A stretch of DNA of 64,000 nt from Neorhizobium galegae bv. orientalis str. HAMBI 540 (GCF_000731315.1 NZ_HG938354.1:62001-126000); one strand, 5' to 3'; counted from the stretch's first letter, positions 1 to 9,240 are shown. The notes: generated by a model not told the origin, from the sequence alone. Made by a program: numbers and translations.

Positions 1-1003
<1,003 letters not shown>

Positions 1004-1005
1004 GT

Positions 1006-1800
1006 CTATTCCTCGAGTTGTTCGATGAAGCCGCGGATCAGCGCGGCATGGGCGGCGGGTGCCTCGACGCAGGGGATATGCGCCGCACCCTCGATGATTT
1101 CGTAGCGCGCGCCGGGGATCAGGTCGGCAAACGATTTGACGAGTTCGGGCGGTGTCGAGCCGTCCTCGCGGCCGACGATACAGAGCACCGGCACGGCGAT
1201 CTTGCTTGCAGTCTCGGTGAAATCGGCATCGCGGATCGCGGCGCAGGTGCCGCTGTAACCGGAGGTCGGCTGGCGCACGAGCATGTTGCAATAGGCCTGG
1301 TAGGCGGCATTGTCCGGCTTGCGGAACGGCGCGGTAAACCAGCGCTCCATGATCGCATCGAGAATGCTGCCGATGCCGTTTTGCTCGACGGCGGTAATGC
1401 GTGCCGCCCAGCTTTCGGCCGTACCGATCTTGTGGGCGGTGTTGGAAAAGATCAGCGCCTTCACGAGGTCCGGACGAGTGGCATACAGGCTTTGCGCAAT
1501 CAGCCCGCCGACCGAAAGGCCGCAGACGATGACCTGGCTGAGCTGCAGGTGGTCGAGCAGGCCGGCAAGATCGGCCCCGTGGTCGGCGATCGAATATGGT
1601 GGGCTGCCGAGGCCGGAGAGCCCGTGGCCGCGCTTGTCATAGGTGAGGATCGTATAATCTTCGGCAAGCTTCGGCAGTTCGTGATGCCAGATGCGACTGT
1701 CGGTTCCGAGCGAATTGATGAACACGATGACGGGCTTTCCGTCGCCCGCGCGCTGGATGTCGTAATGGATCACAATGTCGTTGATGTGTACAAACTGCAT
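1006..1800 (-). CDS. pcaD: 3-oxoadipate enol-lactonase
   Basis: Alpha/beta hydrolase that hydrolyses 3-oxoadipate enol-lactone to 3-oxoadipate in the cytoplasm. The 264-residue protein shows the hydrolase fold in order: N-terminal strands with an oxyanion region (FINSLGTDSRIW), the nucleophile elbow GLSVGG (Ser near residue 96), an acidic residue in VGREDGSTPPE and the catalytic His in EGAAHIPCVEAP. It is the first gene of pcaDCH and its 5' end faces pcaQ across about 90 bp containing a PcaQ-type palindrome. The order and the divergent LysR gene match the Sinorhizobium/Agrobacterium pca operon. No oddities. Confidence 0.95.
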   Translation of the reverse strand: MQFVHINDIVIHYDIQRAGDGKPVIVFINSLGTDSRIWHHELPKLAEDYTILTYDKRGHGLSGLGSPPYSIADHGADLAGLLDHLQLSQVIVCGLSVGGLIAQSLYATRPDLVKALIFSNTAHKIGTAESWAARITAVEQNGIGSILDAIMERWFTAPFRKPDNAAYQAYCNMLVRQPTSGYSGTCAAIRDADFTETASKIAVPVLCIVGREDGSTPPELVKSFADLIPGARYEIIEGAAHIPCVEAPAAHAALIRGFIEQLEE

Positions 1801-1871
1801 CAGCGACTCCTCTCGCTTTGATAGATTGCACTAGTTTCCAGTTAGGTAAAATGATATTTCAGCATCATCCC

Positions 1872-1887
1872 CTAACCGCAGGGTTAT
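1872..1887. promoter_or_regulatory. PcaQ-type operator between pcaD and pcaQ
   Basis: The sequence CTAACCGCAGGGTTAT reads on the minus strand as ATAACC-N4-GGTTAG, one base from the ATAACC-N4-GGTTAA motif described for PcaQ in Sinorhizobium meliloti. It lies about 70 bp upstream of the pcaD ATG and directly abuts the first possible pcaQ start, a good place both to activate pcaDCHGB and to autoregulate pcaQ. Seen directly; binding is inferred from the published motif. Confidence 0.75.
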
Positions 1888-1893
1888 TTGATC

Positions 1894-2820
1894 TTGATCA
1901 ACTCCCGAGTCAAGTTTCGGCACTTGCATACATTTGTCGAGGTCGCGCGCCAAAAAAGCGTGGTCAAGGCAGCCGAGATTCTGCATGTCAGCCAGCCGGC
2001 CGTCACCAAGACCATCCGCGAGCTCGAAGAGGCGCTCGGCGTCGCCGTGTTCGAGCGCGAAGGCCGCGGCATCCGCATCACCCGCTACGGCGAGGTTTTT
2101 CTCCGCCATGCCGGCGCGGCGCTGACGGCGCTCCGCCAAGGCATCGATTCCGTCTCGCAGGAACTGTTCGATTCCGCACCCCCGGTCCGCATCGGTGCGC
2201 TCCCAACCGTCTCCACACGGGTGATGCCGCTCGCCATGACGCTCTTCCTCGCCGAAAAGACCGGCAGCCGGGTTAAGATCGTGACGGGAGATAATGCCGT
2301 TTTGATGGAACAGCTTCGAGTCGGCGATCTCGATCTGGTGGTCGGCCGGCTCGCCTTGCCGGAAAAGATGACCGGCCTGTCCTTCGAACATCTTTACTCG
2401 GAGCAGGTGGTGTTCGCCGTCCGCACGGGGCACCCGCTGCTCGATGGCAAGCAATCGATCTTCGAGGGCTTTGCCGACTATCCGGTTCTGATGCCGACGC
2501 GCGGCTCGATCATCCGGCCATCGGTCGAACAGTTCCTGATCGCCAACGGCGTGGCCAGCCTGCCGACCCAGGTGGAGACCGTCTCCGACGCTTTCGGCCG
2601 TGCCTTCGTGCGGTCGAGCGATGCGATCTGGATCATCTCCGCCGGGGTGGTCGCCGCCGACATCGAGGACGAGGTTCTGGCGACGCTGCCGATCGACACA
2701 AGCGAGACCCGCGGCCCGGTCGGCCTCACCATTCGTGCCGATGCAAATCCCTCAACGCCGCTGTCGATCCTGATGCAGACCATCCGCCAGGCGGCGGCAG
2801 AAATCATGCCGGCGCGGTGA
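1894..2820 (+). CDS. pcaQ: LysR-type activator of the pca operon
   Basis: Transcriptional activator that senses beta-carboxymuconate-type intermediates and switches on pcaDCHGB. The roughly 308-residue protein has the LysR N-terminal winged helix-turn-helix (KFRHLHTFVEVARQKSVVKA, then ILHVSQPAVTKTIRELEEALG) and the periplasmic-binding-like effector domain from about residue 90. Start choice: TTG codons occur at 1888 and 1894; I prefer 1894 because it leaves the operator outside the coding region and begins close to where PcaQ homologues begin (MINSRVKFRHL). It is divergent from pcaD. It could be confused with generic LysR proteins such as GbpR, but the neighbours and operator make PcaQ very likely. 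Confidence 0.9.
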   Translation: MINSRVKFRHLHTFVEVARQKSVVKAAEILHVSQPAVTKTIRELEEALGVAVFEREGRGIRITRYGEVFLRHAGAALTALRQGIDSVSQELFDSAPPVRIGALPTVSTRVMPLAMTLFLAEKTGSRVKIVTGDNAVLMEQLRVGDLDLVVGRLALPEKMTGLSFEHLYSEQVVFAVRTGHPLLDGKQSIFEGFADYPVLMPTRGSIIRPSVEQFLIANGVASLPTQVETVSDAFGRAFVRSSDAIWIISAGVVAADIEDEVLATLPIDTSETRGPVGLTIRADANPSTPLSILMQTIRQAAAEIMPAR

Positions 2821-2843
2821 CGGGGTGTGGGCCCGGCGCTCAA

Positions 2844-3257
2844 TCAGACCGGTGCGATTTTCCTCACCTCGTCGCCGCAAAACAGGATGACGTATTTTCC
2901 GATCTTGTTGCCCGCGTTGGCCCAGGCCTGCAAGTCGGAACAATACGGCTCTTGCTGCCACATATCCGGATGATCCGGATCGACCAGAACCGTCAGCTGC
3001 GGTCCTTGTTCATAGACCAGCATTTTCGAGCGCAACGGTTGCCAGGTGTCGGAGACATTCGCATCCGTCATCCACCGACAGAGGAAATCGCGGCAGAGTT
3101 GAGGCCGATCGGTATAGATCGCGCAGCCCTGCCCCTCGGAACAGTGTCGGCACCATTCATCTGCCGACTTGTCCAGTGCTGCTATTTCGGGGAGCCGGCA
3201 GCAGAGCGTGCAGGTGCCGCAGGACCGCCCTGCATTCCCTTGTTCAAACGTGTCCAA
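2844..3257 (-). CDS. YkgJ-family cysteine cluster (CxxCxxCC) protein
   Basis: Small 137-residue protein of the YkgJ/UPF0153 family, which carries a zinc- or iron-chelating cysteine cluster; the function is not established. The N-terminal CGTCTLCCRLPE motif is the signature, followed by further Cys in EWCRHCSEGQGCAIY and QLCRDFLCRW. The start codon appears to be TTG (MDTFEQGNAGR), as no ATG or GTG precedes the cysteine cluster in frame. It converges with pcaQ, leaving only 23 bp, and is preceded by a terminator belonging to the next minus-strand gene. It looks like an independent housekeeping gene unrelated to pca. Confidence 0.8.
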   Translation of the reverse strand: MDTFEQGNAGRSCGTCTLCCRLPEIAALDKSADEWCRHCSEGQGCAIYTDRPQLCRDFLCRWMTDANVSDTWQPLRSKMLVYEQGPQLTVLVDPDHPDMWQQEPYCSDLQAWANAGNKIGKYVILFCGDEVRKIAPV

Positions 3258-3276
3258 GATCTCGCTGCCCTAACCG

Positions 3277-3309
3277 CAAAAAAAGCCCGGCCGAACAAAA
3301 CGGCCGGGC
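3277..3309 (-). terminator. Rho-independent terminator
   Basis: A 9-bp perfect stem (GCCCGGCCG at 3285-3293 with CGGCCGGGC at 3301-3309) and a 7-nt loop is preceded on the plus strand by a run of seven or more A, so on the minus strand the stem is followed by a U tract. It ends transcription of the gene at 3357-3689 before the YkgJ-like gene. Confidence 0.85.
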
Positions 3310-3356
3310 CAGCGATTATACGCTGCGGTTCTTCCATGCAAACAGTGGTCGCGACC

Positions 3357-3689
3357 TTAGGTCGGTCGAAGCTCGGGAAACGCGCGCCGCAATTCGTCCA
3401 TCGAGGCCATCACCGCGTCGTCTGCGCGCAGCGTCACCGAGATATTGTCGGCGACGTTAAGCGTTTCCTCGAAATGGATCGGCATTTCAACACCGCCCTG
3501 GCGGACCAGTGTGGCTTCGTTGCGAAAGCCATGCTTCAGCAGCCAGTCGCGCGGGGCGCTCAGACTCACGGCCACATGAAACGCGCCGTTATCCTCCTTG
3601 CTGGCCTTCAGTTTGTAAGTTACGGCGGACCTGTCGCCGCCGATGTCGATCTGGCCCGGGTAACCGGCTTCTTTCAGATGTTCAGTCAC
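3357..3689 (-). CDS. Hypothetical protein, probable general-stress gene
   Basis: I do not recognise a domain. About 110 residues, soluble, no signal peptide or membrane segment, beginning (M)TEHLKEAGYPGQIDIGGDR and ending MASMDELRRAFPELRPT. The open frame also allows ATG at 3719, but GTG at 3689 is preferred: it has a Shine-Dalgarno GAAGGAG eight bases upstream, and a sigma-EcfG-like promoter at 3725-3749 would begin transcription near 3719. It is monocistronic, closed by the terminator at 3277-3309. The promoter suggests control by the general stress response; the molecular role is unknown. Confidence 0.7.
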   Translation of the reverse strand: MTEHLKEAGYPGQIDIGGDRSAVTYKLKASKEDNGAFHVAVSLSAPRDWLLKHGFRNEATLVRQGGVEMPIHFEETLNVADNISVTLRADDAVMASMDELRRAFPELRPT

Positions 3690-3724
3690 GCTTTTCGCTC
3701 CTTCGTTTGATGAGCCCATGGGAC

Positions 3725-3749
3725 AACCGACACTCGCTCGCTTTGTTCC
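3725..3749 (-). promoter_or_regulatory. Sigma-EcfG (general stress) type promoter
   Basis: On the minus strand GGAAC (3749-3745) is followed after 16 nt by GGTT (3728-3725), matching the alphaproteobacterial EcfG/RpoE2 pattern GGAAC-N18-19-TT. Transcription would start around 3719, just ahead of the GTG start at 3689 with its own ribosome binding site. Confidence 0.65.
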
Positions 3750-3840
3750 GGTTGAGGGGACCGATACATGAACAAGCCCGGTTGACGGCTGTTAAGCACC
3801 GTGATCGAAAGGGCGCGGACGACCAAGAGGAGGAGACGCG

Positions 3841-5097
3841 ATGACCGACCGGGAATTGCTGGAGGCGCTGTTTGCCGCCGCCGTGAAGGCCGCCGATCCG
3901 CTGACCGGCATCGTGAAACACCTGCCTGCCCCGCCCGTGAACGGCCGAACCGTGGTCATCGGCGCTGGCAAGGGCGCCGCGCAGATGGCCGCGGCACTCG
4001 AGAACGTGTGGACCGGGCCGCTGACCGGTGTGGTCGTGACCCGCTACGGTTATGGTTGTGAAACGACGTCGATCGAGATACTCGAGGCCTCGCATCCGGT
4101 GCCGGATGCGGCGGGCCTCGCCGGCGCAAAACGGCTGGTCGAGACGATTTCAGGCCTCTCCGAAAACGACCTCGTCATCGCGCTCGTCTGCGGCGGCGGT
4201 TCCGCGCTGCTGCCTGCCCCACCCGAAGGGCTGACGCTGGAAGACGAGATCGCCCTGAACGAGACGCTGCTTGCCTCGGGCGCGCCGATCTCGGCCATGA
4301 ATGTCGTTCGCAAACATCTCTCCACCATCAAGGGCGGCCGGCTTGCGGCGGCGACCAAGGCCCGCGTCGTCAGCCTGATCGTCTCGGACATTCCCGGCGA
4401 CAACCCGGCCTTCGTCGCCTCAGGCCCGACCATTCCGGATGCCACGACGCGCCAGGATGCACTTGCGATCGTCGAGCAATACAAGCTGGAACTGCCGGCT
4501 GCGATGACCGCGCATCTGAATTCGCCGGCCGCCGACGCGCCGGAACCGAACGATCCGGCCTTTGCCCACCACGAGCATTTCGTCATCGCCTCGGCTGGCG
4601 TATCGTTGGAGGCAGCAGCGGCGGTCGCGCGCGCCCATGGCGTGACGCCTTACATCCTCTCCGATTCCGTCGAAGGCGAAGCGCGTGATGTGGCGCTGGT
4701 GCATGCGGCGCTTGCCCGCGAGGTGTCGCTCCGCGACCGGCCGTTCGCAAAACCGGCGGTTCTGCTGTCGGGTGGGGAGACGACGGTGACGCTGCGCGCC
4801 AAGGGTGGTCGGGGCGGCCGCAACGGCGAGTTCGCGCTCGCCTTGGCGCTGGCCATCGACGGGCATGAGATCACCGCGCTTGCCGCCGATACGGACGGCA
4901 TCGATGGCTCGGAGACAAATGCCGGCGCCTTCGCGGATGGCACGACGGCAAGGCGTCTGCGCGCCGCAGGTTTGGATGGCCGCAAATTGCTCGATGGGAA
5001 CGACAGTTTTTCAGGGTTTTCGGCGATTGGCGACGTGTTCGATACCGGGCCGACCGGGACCAATGTCAATGATTTCCGGGCGATCCTGGTACGGTAG
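3841..5097 (+). CDS. Glycerate 2-kinase (DUF4147/MOFRL family, TtuD-like)
   Basis: A 418-residue protein of the glycerate kinase type-2 family, which phosphorylates D-glycerate to 2-phosphoglycerate; rhizobial members are often still labelled hydroxypyruvate reductase (TtuD). The N-terminal DUF4147 domain shows VVIGAGKGAAQMA near residue 40 and VCGGGSALLPAPPEGL near 120; the C-terminal MOFRL domain shows LLSGGETTVTLRAKGGRGGRNGEF and AADTDGIDGSETNAGAF. The ATG follows a strong AGGAGGAG. It is a lone plus-strand gene converging on 5136-6041. Glycerate could come from tartronate or glyoxylate metabolism, but nothing adjacent links it to a pathway. Confidence 0.85.
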   Translation: MTDRELLEALFAAAVKAADPLTGIVKHLPAPPVNGRTVVIGAGKGAAQMAAALENVWTGPLTGVVVTRYGYGCETTSIEILEASHPVPDAAGLAGAKRLVETISGLSENDLVIALVCGGGSALLPAPPEGLTLEDEIALNETLLASGAPISAMNVVRKHLSTIKGGRLAAATKARVVSLIVSDIPGDNPAFVASGPTIPDATTRQDALAIVEQYKLELPAAMTAHLNSPAADAPEPNDPAFAHHEHFVIASAGVSLEAAAAVARAHGVTPYILSDSVEGEARDVALVHAALAREVSLRDRPFAKPAVLLSGGETTVTLRAKGGRGGRNGEFALALALAIDGHEITALAADTDGIDGSETNAGAFADGTTARRLRAAGLDGRKLLDGNDSFSGFSAIGDVFDTGPTGTNVNDFRAILVR

Positions 5098-5105
5098 CGG
5101 CACCA

Positions 5106-5136
5106 ATCTCTTCTCCCTCCAACTGGGAGAAGAGAT
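5106..5136. terminator. Convergent-gene stem-loop
   Basis: A perfect 12-bp inverted repeat (ATCTCTTCTCCC and GGGAGAAGAGAT, 7-nt spacer) fills the 38-bp gap between the converging genes ending at 5097 and 5136. It lacks a clear T run but is well placed to stop transcription in both directions. The TCTTCTCCC motif resembles palindromic intergenic elements common in rhizobia. Confidence 0.55.
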
Positions 5137-6041
5137 CACTGCAACTGCGGCTTCCGCAAAAAATCGTTCCGGTCCGCCGACTTCACCCTCAGCCAGGCCT
5201 CACGTCCGTCGCGCAAAACTCGCATCGGGATTTCGGCGCCCGGAGGGCCGCTGTTCCAGATCTTGCGGTAGAAATCCGCAAGTCCGTCGACCTCGCCGTC
5301 GCGGATCTCCGAAATCACGTCGCCGCGCTTCAGGCCGGCCTGGGCCGCCGGTCCGTTCTCGGTGACGCTCATGACCACTACTTCGCCGTTGCTTTCCGCC
5401 GACATGGCGCCGAGCCACGGGCGTGGCGGGCGGTTGAACTCGCCGCGATTGAGGAGATCGTCGAGGATCGGCTTCACGAGGTCGATCGGCACGACCATGT
5501 TAATGTCGGCGATCTCTCCACCCTTGCTCATCTGCAGGCGTAGCGATCCGACGCCGAGCAGCTTGCCTTCCGTATCGATCAGCGCCGCTCCGCCCCAGGA
5601 GGGATGGGCGGGCGCGATAAAGATCGCCTCGTCCAGCAGATATTCCCAATATCCGGCGAATTCCTGCTTGGCGACGATATTGCCGCGCACATATTCTCCC
5701 TCGCCATCGGCGAAGACAACGGGATCGCCGAGCGTCGCGGTGGCGGAATCGCCGATCTGGAGTGCCGGCAGATCAAGCGGCGCCATGGCCTGTACCAGGC
5801 CGAAGCCGCTTTCCTGATCGTAGGCGAGCGCGTGAGCCGGCACGACGCGGCCGTCCTGGCGTGTCAGCCAGACGTCTTCGGCTTCGGTGATCAGGTAACC
5901 GATCGTCAGGACCAGCCCGTTTTCGCGGATCACCACGCCGCTACCTTCCCGGCGGGTGCCGAGAGTATTGGCCGTAAAGGCGTTGTCCGGAATTGAAGCA
6001 CGCACGGCCACGACCGACCGTAAACTTTTCTCGATATCCAT
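5136..6041 (-). CDS. HtrA/S1C-like PDZ protein with degenerate catalytic triad
   Basis: Trypsin-fold (S1C) domain at residues about 8-200 followed by a PDZ domain (residues about 205-290, WLGAMSAESNGEVVVMSV, GPAAQAGLKRGDVISEI). The usual triad appears replaced: the TNNHVV His segment reads TIGYLIT (Tyr49), the DLAxL Asp reads SGFGLV (Gly79) and GNSGG reads PSWGG (Trp149). It is therefore probably not a protease but a PDZ binding or adaptor protein. I start at MDIEKSLRSVV because AGGA lies about 10 bases upstream; the open frame extends 18 codons further without support. No clear signal peptide with this start, so it may be cytoplasmic. Convergent with glycerate kinase. Confidence 0.75.
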   Translation of the reverse strand: MDIEKSLRSVVAVRASIPDNAFTANTLGTRREGSGVVIRENGLVLTIGYLITEAEDVWLTRQDGRVVPAHALAYDQESGFGLVQAMAPLDLPALQIGDSATATLGDPVVFADGEGEYVRGNIVAKQEFAGYWEYLLDEAIFIAPAHPSWGGAALIDTEGKLLGVGSLRLQMSKGGEIADINMVVPIDLVKPILDDLLNRGEFNRPPRPWLGAMSAESNGEVVVMSVTENGPAAQAGLKRGDVISEIRDGEVDGLADFYRKIWNSGPPGAEIPMRVLRDGREAWLRVKSADRNDFLRKPQLQ

Positions 6042-6231
6042 GATGCAAATCCTGATGAGGCAATACGCGGTCCGGAACCCCGCAAGGGTCTGCAAAGGCT
6101 AACCATACCGTCTCTTAAGGTATGAATGTGAGCGGCGTGGAGCAAGAGGCCGGAGAGAACTCATGCTCGCGAAATGCTCTACCTCATTTGGGCCCTCCCC
6201 CGTTTCCGGGGAAGGAATGCACTTTAAAACC

Positions 6232-6765
6232 TCAGCCCGCTGGCGTCAGCGTCACCGAGGTGCCGGTGGCGGCGACGTTGAGGCCGAGCTGGCCCGTGAC
6301 GCTCACCGTCTGCAGGTGGATGGAGCCGGCGGTGCCGCCGACAAGGAGGTTGGCGCCGATGCCGGCACCGACGGTGGCCTCGGCGGTGGCGCCCTGGTAG
6401 AGGCCGCCGAGCGAGCCGTGGTGATAACCGGCGGTCGGGGCGAAGACCGCCCAGATCAGCCGCGAGCGTGTGGTGAAGCCGAGATCGACCCCCATCTTGC
6501 GCACAGTGCCGGTATAGCGGTCGAGGGGTTCGCTACCGATTGCCGTTGTAAAGACGCAGTCGGCTTCCTTGGCGGAGCCAAGCACGTAACCGACGCCACC
6601 GCCGATCGAGCAATCCAGATAGCCGATGCGTACCCCACCGCGCTGATCCGGTTCTTCATAAACCGGAACGCGGTCCCGGCGGGTGATCAAATCGGCGGAA
6701 AAGGCGGCTCCGGCGCTGGTTACGACCGGCAAAGCGGCGAGCGCCACGGCAACAATCTTCTTCAT
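6232..6765 (-). CDS. DUF992 exported protein
   Basis: A 177-residue protein of the DUF992 family found in rhizobia. A Sec signal peptide (MKKIVAVALAALPVVTSAGAAFSA) is followed by the family core: RIGYLDCSIGGGVGYVLGSAKEADCVF with two Cys that could form a disulphide, then YTGTVRKMGVDLGFTTRSRLIWAVFAP and glycine-rich strands to the end. It is expected in the periplasm; the function is unknown. It is monocistronic and divergent from the DUF1206 operon. The 190 bp on its left hold only a weak CCCC/GGGG hairpin and no gene. Confidence 0.85.
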   Translation of the reverse strand: MKKIVAVALAALPVVTSAGAAFSADLITRRDRVPVYEEPDQRGGVRIGYLDCSIGGGVGYVLGSAKEADCVFTTAIGSEPLDRYTGTVRKMGVDLGFTTRSRLIWAVFAPTAGYHHGSLGGLYQGATAEATVGAGIGANLLVGGTAGSIHLQTVSVTGQLGLNVAATGTSVTLTPAG

Positions 6766-7023
6766 CCCTGTACTCCTTATAATTCTTCAGCCGCCCTTGT
6801 TGAGACTCATGTAAGCGGGTCAGGCAGCGTTGGAGAACGCATATGGCGGAAGAATGATCCAATGCCAGCGCACACGAATTGTCACCAAATTGTTCCAACC
6901 GTGAGATGACCGATTGGCCGATCGGTTTTAATTCCCGCCGGTCTCTCCCGCCCCGCGCCTTCGGAGAATGATCCGGTGCAGTTATCGAGGGTGGCCATTA
7001 AATCACCGAGCGGCGTCGATTCC
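6766..7023. other. Divergent intergenic region
   Basis: About 300 bp separate the DUF992 gene from the DUF1206 operon. The only confident element is the EcfG-type promoter at its right edge (7024-7048). The DUF992 gene has a CTCC/GGAGT ribosome-binding region just upstream, but I could not assign it a clear promoter. No small gene is supported here. Confidence 0.5.
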
Positions 7024-7048
7024 GGAACCGCGGTCATCCGGGTACGTT
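7024..7048 (+). promoter_or_regulatory. Sigma-EcfG (general stress) type promoter
   Basis: GGAAC (7024-7028), 16-nt spacer, CGTT (7045-7048): an exact match to the EcfG consensus GGAAC-N16/17-cGTT. It lies 27 bp before the ATG at 7075, leaving room for a short leader with GGGAG at 7064-7068. It should drive the DUF1206-PAP2 genes in the general stress response. Confidence 0.8.
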
Positions 7049-7074
7049 CCTGTCGATCTTTCGGGGAGATCGGG

Positions 7075-7902
7075 ATGGACATGGACAGGAAACTGGAATG
7101 GCTGGCGAGGTCCGGTTATGCGGCGCGGGGCATCGTATACATCCTGATTGCCGGCATGGCCTCACTCTCGACCCTCGGCGGTGGCGAGCCGGATTCGAAA
7201 TCCGCCCTGCAGATCGTGCTGGCACAGCCCTTCGGGCAGATCTGGCTCGGCCTGATCGGCATAGGCCTGATCGGGTTCATTCTTTGGCGGGTGGCACAAT
7301 CGATCCTCAATACCGACCGGCATGAGAATAATGCAAAGGGGTATCTGGTCAGGGCAGGTCTGCTCGTCAGCGCCGCGACCTATACCGGTCTCGCCTTCTA
7401 TGCGGTCGGACAGGCCCTGCATCTCGGCCTCGGCAGCGGATCGTCCGGCGGCCGCGAAAGCTGGACCGCCTGGCTGATGCAGCAGCCGTTCGGGCCTTAT
7501 CTCGTCGCCTGCGTCGGCCTGGCGATCGTCGGCGCCGGCTGCGCCCAGGCGGTAAAGGGCATCAAAGGAGGATATCTGCGTTATTTCGAAAACGGGTTCC
7601 AGAACCGGACCGCCCTCAACGGCATCTGCACCTACGGGCTGCTGGCGCGGGGCGCCATTTTCCTCATTATCGGCGGGTTCTTCATCTATGCCGCCTTCGC
7701 GGTCGATCCGAACCAGGCTGGCGGCATGGCGGATGCGCTTGCCTGGGTGCGCCGGCTTCCCTTCGGAGCGATCCTTTACGGATTGGCGGCGATCGGGCTT
7801 TTCGCCTTCGGTCTCTACGGATTGATCGAGGCCCGATATCGGATCGTGCAGCCGCCTTCGATGGATCGGCCGCTCCGCGCGATGCGGTCGGCCGTGAACT
7901 GA
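7075..7902 (+). CDS. DUF1206 family membrane protein
   Basis: A 275-residue polytopic inner-membrane protein made of three repeats of the DUF1206 unit, each two transmembrane helices with a conserved start such as LARSGYAARGIVYILIAGMA, VRAGLLVSAATYTGLAFYAVG and LLARGAIFLIIGGFFIYAAF. The function is unknown. The start at 7075 (MDMDRKLEWLAR) is preferred over the longer frame from 6976 because GGGAG sits six bases upstream and the EcfG-type promoter lies between the two candidates. It is the first gene of a unit with the PAP2 gene 20 bp downstream; its promoter places it in the general stress regulon. Confidence 0.85.
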   Translation: MDMDRKLEWLARSGYAARGIVYILIAGMASLSTLGGGEPDSKSALQIVLAQPFGQIWLGLIGIGLIGFILWRVAQSILNTDRHENNAKGYLVRAGLLVSAATYTGLAFYAVGQALHLGLGSGSSGGRESWTAWLMQQPFGPYLVACVGLAIVGAGCAQAVKGIKGGYLRYFENGFQNRTALNGICTYGLLARGAIFLIIGGFFIYAAFAVDPNQAGGMADALAWVRRLPFGAILYGLAAIGLFAFGLYGLIEARYRIVQPPSMDRPLRAMRSAVN

Positions 7903-7921
7903 AATTGAACAAGGAGCTTGG

Positions 7922-8629
7922 ATGGCATTCCATCAGCGCGTGACACGAAAAGTGGTCGAAAGGGTCATGACTTTCGAGCCGATCGGCCTGATGATGGTCG
8001 CCTTTCTGGCAGGTGGGCTTTTCGTCTTCTTCAGGCTGACCGACGAGGTTCTGGAGGGCGAAACGCATGCCTTCGACGAAAAGATCCTGCTCGCCTTGCG
8101 GGACGCTACAGATCTTGCGACGCCACTCGGCCCCTATTGGCTCAACCATGCGATGGGGGATATCACTGCGCTCGGCGGCGTCACCGTGCTGACCCTGATG
8201 ACCGTGATGGGAACCGCTTTCCTGCTTTTGTCGCGGCAAAGGGCGATTGCTCTCTTCATGTTCCTGTCGATCGCCGGCGGCTGGCTCGTCAGTTCGCTGC
8301 TGAAGCTCGGCGTGGCGCGTCCGCGGCCGGATATCGTGCCGCATCTGGTCGAAGTCAGCGACCTCAGTTTTCCGAGCGGCCATGCGATGCTGTCTGCCGT
8401 CACCTACCTGACGCTCGGAGCGCTGCTGTCGCGCGCCCAGCCTTATCGTTCCACGCGGATCTTCCTGATTGGCGCGGCGATCTTCCTGACGTTCATCATC
8501 GGTTTCAGCCGGGTCTATCTCGGCGTCCACTATCCGACCGACGTCCTCGGCGGCTGGTGCGCAGGCGCGACCTGGGCGCTGGCGTGCTGGATGATCGCGC
8601 GACGCTACATTTCGGCGGTACCGGAGTAG
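7922..8629 (+). CDS. PAP2-superfamily lipid phosphatase
   Basis: A 235-residue membrane phosphatase with about six transmembrane helices. All three PAP2 motifs are intact: KLGVARPRP near residue 122, PSGH near 150 and SRVYLGVHYPTDVLGG near 198, with the catalytic His residues in motifs 2 and 3. Members dephosphorylate phosphatidate, undecaprenyl-pyrophosphate or related lipids at the periplasmic face. It is 20 bp downstream of DUF1206 in the same direction, likely sharing the EcfG promoter, which fits an envelope-stress role. The substrate cannot be assigned. Confidence 0.88.
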   Translation: MAFHQRVTRKVVERVMTFEPIGLMMVAFLAGGLFVFFRLTDEVLEGETHAFDEKILLALRDATDLATPLGPYWLNHAMGDITALGGVTVLTLMTVMGTAFLLLSRQRAIALFMFLSIAGGWLVSSLLKLGVARPRPDIVPHLVEVSDLSFPSGHAMLSAVTYLTLGALLSRAQPYRSTRIFLIGAAIFLTFIIGFSRVYLGVHYPTDVLGGWCAGATWALACWMIARRYISAVPE

Positions 8630-8666
8630 TCCGGCGAATCGGATATCTTTGGGAGGAGTTTCGGGC

Positions 8667-9227
8667 ATGAGCACGTCCATATTTTTCTGGCGTCGGACCG
8701 ATATCGAAGGGTTTGAAAGGCTGGAGCTTTCGGTCGAGCCGGACGTCGTCACCGCGACGTCGACGGTGCTCTGTCTGGAAGCCGGCGGCTTTCGCCTCGA
8801 TCATCGCTGGCGGCTCGATCCCGGCTGGCGTGCTCAATCGGTCACCGTCGAGCGCTGGAATGGGCAAGGCCATGGCCTGCTGCACCTGGAACGCGTCGGC
8901 AAAGGTTGGCGCGTCAACGACACGGCCCGCCCCGACCTCGATGGCGCGGAGGAGCCGTACCTGTCGGTCACTCCGTTCTGCAACACCTTTCCGATCCGCA
9001 GGACCGCAGAGGAGAAGGGAGCCAGCCTGACTTTGGATACGGCATTCATCGATGGTCCAGCGCTCACGGTGGCGCGGTCGAGCCAGCGTTACGACCGCCA
9101 GGGTCCGGGCCGGGTGCGCTACGTCGATCTCGGCCTTTCCGCAGGTTTCGAAGCGGACCTCGTCATCGACGGCGAAGGGCTGGTTTTATCCTACGAACAC
9201 CTGTTCGAACGGGTGACGCCGGAGTGA
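8667..9227 (+). CDS. Putative glycolipid-binding family protein (DUF1089)
   Basis: A 186-residue soluble protein resembling the putative glycolipid-binding family (PF06475), with the recognisable stretches FFWRRTDIEGFERLELSVE, GLLHLERVGKGWRVND and YLSVTPFCNTFPIRR. No signal peptide. ATG at 8667 has GGGAGGAG ten bases upstream; an in-frame ATG at 8649 lies before that site and is less likely. It follows the PAP2 gene by 38 bp and may be cotranscribed. The biochemical role of the family is not established. Confidence 0.75.
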   Translation: MSTSIFFWRRTDIEGFERLELSVEPDVVTATSTVLCLEAGGFRLDHRWRLDPGWRAQSVTVERWNGQGHGLLHLERVGKGWRVNDTARPDLDGAEEPYLSVTPFCNTFPIRRTAEEKGASLTLDTAFIDGPALTVARSSQRYDRQGPGRVRYVDLGLSAGFEADLVIDGEGLVLSYEHLFERVTPE

Positions 9228-9240
9228 TATTGATGATCCC

